Assembly (NCBI GenBank): GCA_016209155.1
Contig: JACQWU010000123.1
Coordinates: 2,174-12,606, forward strand
Direction of reading: 5' to 3'
From: Candidatus Desantisiibacteriota bacterium
GTDB lineage: Bacteria; JACRDZ01
DNA length: 10,433 bases
The notes below the pieces were generated by a model. That model ran no database searches, was not told the DNA's origin, and was given only the letters and a program-made list of their open reading frames with translations. The position numbers and the translations under genes are program-made. This document shows, one piece after another, positions 6,674 through 10,433 of the stretch (position 1 is its first letter; each line of letters opens with the position of its first letter).

Positions 6674-8497
6674 TTGAATATGAATAATTTTTATAAAAAT
6701 TTGGCACTATGGCTTGTTATTGCGATTATAGTTGTAATTGTTTTCCAGCTTATACAAAATCAAAAAAGTCAGACTGAAAATATTGTTTATAGTGATTTTA
6801 TTTCAAATGTACAGAATAAAGCGGTATCTGAAGTCACGATTACAGAAAACAATGTAACGGGTAAACTAAGAGATAAAAGACAGTTTTCGACTTATCTTCC
6901 TTCAAATGATGCTGAATTACTAAAAATACTTCGTGAAAATAATGTTAAAATTACAGTTAAGCCTTCAGACAATGATTCATGGTGGATGCCTATTTTAGCT
7001 AATGTTCTGCCAATTCTGCTTCTTATTGCGGTATGGATATTTTTTATGCGTCAGATGCAGGGTACAGGCAATAAGGCTATGGCTTTTGGAAAAAGCAGAG
7101 CTAAATTGCATTCAGAAAAACAGACAAAAATTACTTTTAAAGATGTAGCAGGTGCAGATGAACCCAAGCAGGAATTAGAGGAAATAATAGAATTTCTTAG
7201 AGAACCCAAAAAATTTCAAAAACTTGGAGGTAAAATACCTAAAGGAGTTTTACTTTTCGGACCTCCGGGAACAGGAAAGACTCTACTCGCTAAAGCGGTA
7301 GCGGGGGAAGCTAATACCCCTTTTTTCAGTATCAGCGGATCAGATTTTGTTGAGATGTTTGTAGGAGTCGGCGCCTCACGCGTAAGAGATCTTTTCGAAC
7401 AGGGTAAAAAGAATGCTCCATGTATAATTTTTATTGATGAGATAGATGCTGTCGGAAGACAGCGTTTTGCGGGATTAGGCGGCGGACACGATGAGAGAGA
7501 ACAGACATTAAATGCGCTTTTAGTAGAGATGGACGGATTTGCCAGCAACGAAGGTGTTATTCTAATTGCAGCCACAAACCGTCCGGATGTGCTTGATCCT
7601 GCTCTACTGCGTCCGGGAAGGTTTGACCGTCATATTGTTGTCGATAGACCCGATATAAAAGGGCGTGAGGGAATAATTAAAGTACACACAAAAAATATAC
7701 CGCTTAATACTAATATTGATATTAAGATTTTAGCTCGAAGAACACCCGGTTTTTCTGGCGCTGATCTGGCAAATATGATAAATGAGGCAGCGCTTCTTGC
7801 GGCACGCCGCAATAAAACTTCCGTGGATATGGATGAATTTGAAGAAGGTATTGAGCGGATACTGGCGGGTCCCGAACGGAAAAGCAGGGTAGTGGGGGAT
7901 AAAGAAAAACGAATTATTGCATTTCATGAAGCCGGACATGCATTGGTGGCAAAGATGACTCCGGGATCGGATCCGGTACATAAGATTTCCATAATTCCAA
8001 GAGGAATAGGCGCTTTAGGGTATACATTACAGTTGCCTATTGAAGATAGATATCTCTCAACGAAGACAGAGATTATGAATCAGATCGGAGTACTACTGGG
8101 CGGGCGTGTGGCGGAAGATCTGATTTTTAGCGAAATAACTACAGGTGCACAGAATGATCTGGAAAGAGCTACTGAAACTGCGCATAAGATGGTCTGTGAG
8201 TTTGGAATGAGTGAAGCACTCGGGCCTCTTACTTTTGGCCGAAAAGATAAGCAGGTATTCCTTGGACGTGATATTGCCAAAGATAAAAATTATAGTGAAA
8301 AGACAGCGATAGAAATAGATAAAGAGGTAAGAGGCATAGTTGAAGCGTGCTATGAAAAAGTAAAAAATTTAATGGAAACTCACAAAACCAGATTAATTAA
8401 GCTCGCAGAAACCCTCCTGGAAAAAGAAATTTTAGATAGTGAAGAAGTTGATGTTATTTTATCCGGCAAAGATGAGACAGGGGCAGCATCCGTATAA
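6674..8497 (+). CDS. ftsH: ATP-dependent zinc metalloprotease FtsH
   Basis: Hexameric, membrane-anchored AAA+ protease that extracts and degrades misfolded membrane proteins and short-lived regulators. The 607 residues are complete and typical: transmembrane helix 1 (about 10-27), a small extracytoplasmic domain (28-103), transmembrane helix 2 (about 106-125), Walker A GPPGTGKT (196-203), pore motif FVGVG (229-233), Walker B IIFIDE (251-256), second region of homology [20 protein letters not shown] (300-319) with arginine fingers Arg316 and Arg319, the zinc-protease motif HEAGH (418-422) and third zinc ligand Asp495 in [13 protein letters not shown] at 6674 is chosen as start because AGGGGG (6661-6666) sits seven bases before it; the in-frame ATG at 6680 would be 13 bases away. 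Downstream on the same strand are folE and folP. Confidence 0.98.
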   Translation: MNMNNFYKNLALWLVIAIIVVIVFQLIQNQKSQTENIVYSDFISNVQNKAVSEVTITENNVTGKLRDKRQFSTYLPSNDAELLKILRENNVKITVKPSDNDSWWMPILANVLPILLLIAVWIFFMRQMQGTGNKAMAFGKSRAKLHSEKQTKITFKDVAGADEPKQELEEIIEFLREPKKFQKLGGKIPKGVLLFGPPGTGKTLLAKAVAGEANTPFFSISGSDFVEMFVGVGASRVRDLFEQGKKNAPCIIFIDEIDAVGRQRFAGLGGGHDEREQTLNALLVEMDGFASNEGVILIAATNRPDVLDPALLRPGRFDRHIVVDRPDIKGREGIIKVHTKNIPLNTNIDIKILARRTPGFSGADLANMINEAALLAARRNKTSVDMDEFEEGIERILAGPERKSRVVGDKEKRIIAFHEAGHALVAKMTPGSDPVHKISIIPRGIGALGYTLQLPIEDRYLSTKTEIMNQIGVLLGGRVAEDLIFSEITTGAQNDLERATETAHKMVCEFGMSEALGPLTFGRKDKQVFLGRDIAKDKNYSEKTAIEIDKEVRGIVEACYEKVKNLMETHKTRLIKLAETLLEKEILDSEEVDVILSGKDETGAASV

Positions 8498-8528
8498 GTA
8501 GAAGCATGGGAAATTGAAAACATAACTT

Positions 8529-8629
8529 AGGCTGAAGGTTTTTTAGGTTGAAGGCTGAAGGAAAATACTAATTTGCTAAAAGTCTTTATTCTAAAATCCT
8601 TCAGCTTTAAACTAAGGCTGAAAGGCTGA
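8529..8629 (+). repeat. Array of degenerate AAGGCTGAAGG repeats with a long hairpin
   Basis: The 140-bp gap between ftsH and folE holds AGGCTGAAGG (8529-8538), AGGTTGAAGG (8545-8554), AGGCTGAAGG (8552-8561), an inverted copy CCTTCAGCTT (8598-8607), and two tandem AAGGCTGA units (8614-8629). The third and inverted copies pair as a 12-bp stem (8551-8562 with 8597-8608, one G-T wobble) around a 34-base loop. There is no T-run after the stem, so it is not a standard terminator. The last unit gives AAAGG at 8621-8625, the only Shine-Dalgarno-like word before the folE start. Confidence 0.6.
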
Positions 8630-8637
8630 TAAAATAA

Positions 8638-9213
8638 TTGGATAAAACGATAAAAATAGATAAAGAAAAAATAAAAAAAGCTGTTGTCATGCTCCTGGAG
8701 TCAATTGGTGAGGACCCCAAAAGAGAGGGACTTATCGAGACTCCTGAACGTGTTGCAGATATGTATGTGGAAATTTTTGGGGGTATGATAAGGAATCCGG
8801 AAGACGATCTTAAAATTTTTTCTACAAAAAATAAAGATGAAATGATTTTAGTTAAAGATATTCCGCTTTATTCAATATGCGAACATCATTTATTACCGTT
8901 TATCGGGAAAGCGCATGTTGCTTATATCCCGTCACAAAATAAAATTACAGGATTGAGTAAGGTGGCTCGCGTGGTTGATACTCTGGCCCGCCGTCCGCAA
9001 ATTCAGGAACGGTTGACAACTGATATTGCTGACGTATTTGTAAAAGTGTTAAAACCGAAAGGTGTACTTGTTGTAATCGAGGCTGAGCATATGTGTATGG
9101 TAATGCGCGGGATTAAAAAGCCCGGTTCTTTCACCGTAACTTCTGCAATGCGCGGAATATTCAGAGAAATAGCAACCAGAACAGAAGCATTTGCTCTTAT
9201 TAAAGGTTCATGA
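8638..9213 (+). CDS. folE: GTP cyclohydrolase I (FolE, type IA)
   Basis: Converts GTP to 7,8-dihydroneopterin triphosphate, the first step of tetrahydrofolate (and other pterin) synthesis; a cytosolic zinc-dependent homodecamer. The 191 residues carry the family core: [21 protein letters not shown] (19-39), the zinc and catalytic cluster [11 protein letters not shown] (Cys81, His83, His84), [10 protein letters not shown] (105-114), [10 protein letters not shown] (118-127), and EHMCMVMRG with the third zinc ligand Cys153, then the C-terminal MRGIF. The start is TTG at 8638: an in-frame TAA lies directly before it and the next ATG would remove the conserved N-terminal helix. The AAAGG at 8621-8625 is 12 bases away, so initiation is probably weak. 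folP follows after three bases. Confidence 0.97.
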   Translation: MDKTIKIDKEKIKKAVVMLLESIGEDPKREGLIETPERVADMYVEIFGGMIRNPEDDLKIFSTKNKDEMILVKDIPLYSICEHHLLPFIGKAHVAYIPSQNKITGLSKVARVVDTLARRPQIQERLTTDIADVFVKVLKPKGVLVVIEAEHMCMVMRGIKKPGSFTVTSAMRGIFREIATRTEAFALIKGS

Positions 9214-9216
9214 AGT

Positions 9217-10077
9217 ATGCTTTTTCCACCATATAAAGAATTTATTTTGAAATTTCCATCCGGATATACAATCCCTTTAAATAAAAAAACTTGTATTATG
9301 GGCATTCTTAATATTACTCCGGATTCTTTTTCGGACGGCGGTGATTTTTTCAGTATTGATTCTGCTGTCAAACAGGCTGTATCTTTACAGGAAGAAGGAG
9401 CGGATATTCTGGATATTGGCGGAGAATCATCACGCCCCGGATCAAAACAAATATCGGTCGAAGAAGAGTTGTCCAGAATAGTCCCCATATTAAAAGAGCT
9501 TATTTCTATAATAAAAATTCCAATATCAGTTGATACTTATAAATCACGTGTGGCGGAAAGAGCAATAGAATTGGGTGCAGGTTTAATTAATGATATAAGT
9601 GCAATGCGTATGGATCCCGATATGCCAAAAATTGCGGCTGAAACAAATGTCCCAATCATTCTTATGCATATGCTTGGAAAACCGCAGACAATGCAAAATA
9701 ATCCTCATTATAATTCTCTTATAGATGAAATAAAGCTTTTTTTTAAGGAAAGAATCGATTGCGCAAAGAGCGCCGGTATTAAACCGGAAAATATTATAAT
9801 TGATCCGGGAATAGGATTTGGAAAAACACTGGAGCATAATTTGAAAATCATAAAATATTTAGACAGCTTCCACAGTCTTGGATTTCCGGTTTTAATAGGC
9901 ACATCCCGAAAATCCATGATAGGAAACATATTAAATCTCCCTCCGAAAGAACGTCTTGAAGGAACATCGGCAACTGTAACAGCATCAATCCTAAACGGTG
10001 CTAATATTATTAGAGTTCATGATGTAAAAGAGATGAAACTTGTTGCCCTTATGGCAGATGCGATAAAAAATGTTTAA
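9217..10077 (+). CDS. folP: Dihydropteroate synthase (FolP)
   Basis: Condenses 6-hydroxymethyl-7,8-dihydropterin diphosphate with p-aminobenzoate to give dihydropteroate, the step blocked by sulfonamides; a cytosolic TIM barrel. The 286 residues contain all signature segments: MGILNITPDSFSDGG (28-42), DILDIGGESSRPG (63-75), ISVDTYK (103-109), NDIS (125-128), LMHMLGKPQTMQ (149-160), IIDPGIGFGKT (194-204), GTSRKS (228-233) and IRVHDV (265-270). Length is normal. The ATG is three bases after the folE stop, with AAAGG inside the end of folE, so the two genes are surely co-expressed. The N-terminal 20 residues before the first strand form a short extension of a kind seen in many bacterial FolP proteins. 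No downstream folate gene is in the window; a repeat block follows. Confidence 0.97.
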   Translation: MLFPPYKEFILKFPSGYTIPLNKKTCIMGILNITPDSFSDGGDFFSIDSAVKQAVSLQEEGADILDIGGESSRPGSKQISVEEELSRIVPILKELISIIKIPISVDTYKSRVAERAIELGAGLINDISAMRMDPDMPKIAAETNVPIILMHMLGKPQTMQNNPHYNSLIDEIKLFFKERIDCAKSAGIKPENIIIDPGIGFGKTLEHNLKIIKYLDSFHSLGFPVLIGTSRKSMIGNILNLPPKERLEGTSATVTASILNGANIIRVHDVKEMKLVALMADAIKNV

Positions 10078-10104
10078 TTATTTTATCGATGGTACAGAGT
10101 ATTA

Positions 10105-10286
10105 CCTGAATCTTGCTATGCAAGATTCAGGAATCGTCAATACATCCCGAAAACCTGCGCCTTCGGCGCACCGTACTGTTTAAGTACGGTTGCGTCGTAA
10201 ATCACCTGCCAGACTCGTCTTTCGGGCGTCCTGGCAATTTTACCTGAATCTGAAGTGCAAGATTCAGGTAGTAGGTTTTGGGAATG
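10105..10286 (+). repeat. Structured block of nested inverted repeats (possible mobile element or folded RNA)
   Basis: Five hairpins in 180 bases: H1 CCTGAATCTTGC / GCAAGATTCAGG (10105-10131, 12 bp, 3-base loop); H2 TGCGCC-TTC-GGCGCA (10156-10170); H3 ACCGTACT / AGTACGGT (10170-10190, 5-base loop); H4 TGCCAG / CTGGCA (10207-10236) with an inner CGTC / GGCG stem; H5 TACCTGAATCT / AGATTCAGGTA (10241-10270, 8-base loop). H1 and H5 are copies of one palindrome flanking the middle. In addition 10143-10158 (CATCCCGAAAACCTGC) pairs with 10271-10286 in 13 of 16 positions, closing H2-H5 into a branched fold. GC content is clearly above that of neighbouring genes. No ORF is evident. No tRNA features, riboswitch or integron recombination-site signature that I recognise. 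Confidence 0.65.
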
Positions 10287-10298
10287 CAAAAATTATTC

Positions 10299-10334
10299 TT
10301 TACAACCATGTAAAAATGTATTACAATTTTACAT
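10299..10334 (+). promoter_or_regulatory. Promoter overlapped by a 27-bp palindrome (putative operator) before the last gene
   Basis: TTTACA (10299-10304), 17 bases, then TACAAT (10322-10327), a good -35/-10 pair whose start point would fall at about 10334, only a couple of bases before the ATG at 10336. A near-perfect palindrome covers 10308-10334: ATGTAAAAATGTA, one central T, TACAATTTTACAT, with 12 of 13 positions paired. It overlaps the -10 hexamer, the position expected of a repressor operator. There is no Shine-Dalgarno sequence, consistent with a leaderless transcript. Confidence 0.5.
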
Positions 10335-10335
10335 C

Positions 10336-10433
10336 ATGATTACAAGACAAATTAAATTGCCAAAAAATCATTCATTTTTTTTGTTTGGCCCGCGCCAAAC
10401 CGGGAAGACAACGCTGATACATCAATTATTCAC
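10336..10433 (+). CDS. P-loop ATPase, probably AAA_14 / DUF4143 family (N-terminal fragment)
   Basis: Only 32 codons are visible before the right edge. After MITRQIKLPKNHSFFLF comes a Walker A motif GPRQTGKT (residues 18-25) followed by TLIHQLF. A basic N-terminus and a P-loop beginning within the first 20 residues match the AAA_14 ATPases, which usually carry a C-terminal DUF4143 domain, are about 370-450 residues long, have no settled function and are often scattered in accessory regions. The ATG is chosen because the motif sits at the family's usual distance from it; there is no ribosome binding site and an open frame continues upstream, so the start is inferred. The gene adjoins the GC-richer repeat block, suggesting an acquired segment. 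Confidence 0.75.
   Translation, partial: MITRQIKLPKNHSFFLFGPRQTGKTTLIHQLF

Noticed and set aside
7216-8280. Minus-strand open frames inside ftsH
   Set aside because: Antisense shadows of a strongly conserved coding sequence with no start signals or recognisable domains.
9003-9488. 161-codon minus-strand frame across the folE-folP junction
   Set aside because: Spans two confirmed genes on the opposite strand; its translation shows only mirror features of FolE/FolP codons.
10105-10286. Repeat block as a CRISPR array
   Set aside because: The repeated units are palindromic and only two in number, with no regular spacer length and no cas genes.
10383-10400. Hairpin GTTTGGC / GCCAAAC inside the last gene
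   Set aside because: Falls on the Walker A codons of a coding sequence, so the symmetry is most simply explained by codon choice.

Overview
The window reads as ordinary AT-rich chromosome of an anaerobic or facultatively anaerobic bacterium, probably uncultured. Evidence: an oxygen-sensitive class III ribonucleotide reductase, a lipoprotein-type HtrA protease, a membrane FtsH, a small DUF1844 protein, TTG start codons on three genes, and good AGGAG-type ribosome binding sites. The lineage cannot be fixed from sequence alone; DUF1844 and the REP-like intergenic repeats would fit Desulfobacterota- or Omnitrophota-like genomes, at low confidence.

Left half (1-6402), all on the minus strand. Reading in the direction of transcription: HIT-family nucleotide hydrolase (6402-6058), DUF1844 protein (6040-5732), MoxR-type AAA+ ATPase (5705-4701), a broken cofactor-independent phosphoglycerate mutase gpmI (4701-3323, overlapping the MoxR stop by one base), a REPIN-like double hairpin (3315-3249), anaerobic ribonucleotide reductase nrdD (3228-778), an AT-rich gap with a good promoter, and the first 167 codons of an HtrA-like serine protease (502 to beyond the left edge).

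Divergent gap (6403-6673). It holds a 106-bp element with perfect 11-bp terminal inverted repeats, each end carrying an outward TTGACA hexamer, then a strong extended -10 promoter for ftsH.

Right half (6674-10433), all on the plus strand: ftsH, an array of AAGGCTGAAGG-like repeats, folE (GTP cyclohydrolase I) and folP (dihydropteroate synthase), 3 bases apart and supplying two steps of folate synthesis. After folP comes a GC-richer, strongly folded 180-bp block of nested inverted repeats that looks like a small mobile element or structured RNA. Then come a promoter overlapped by a 27-bp palindrome and the start of an AAA_14-type P-loop ATPase cut by the right edge.

No new multi-gene system is visible. 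The points of interest are the damaged gpmI inside an otherwise intact gene cluster, three different non-coding repeat elements in three separate intergenic gaps, and the apparently leaderless, palindrome-covered start of the last gene.
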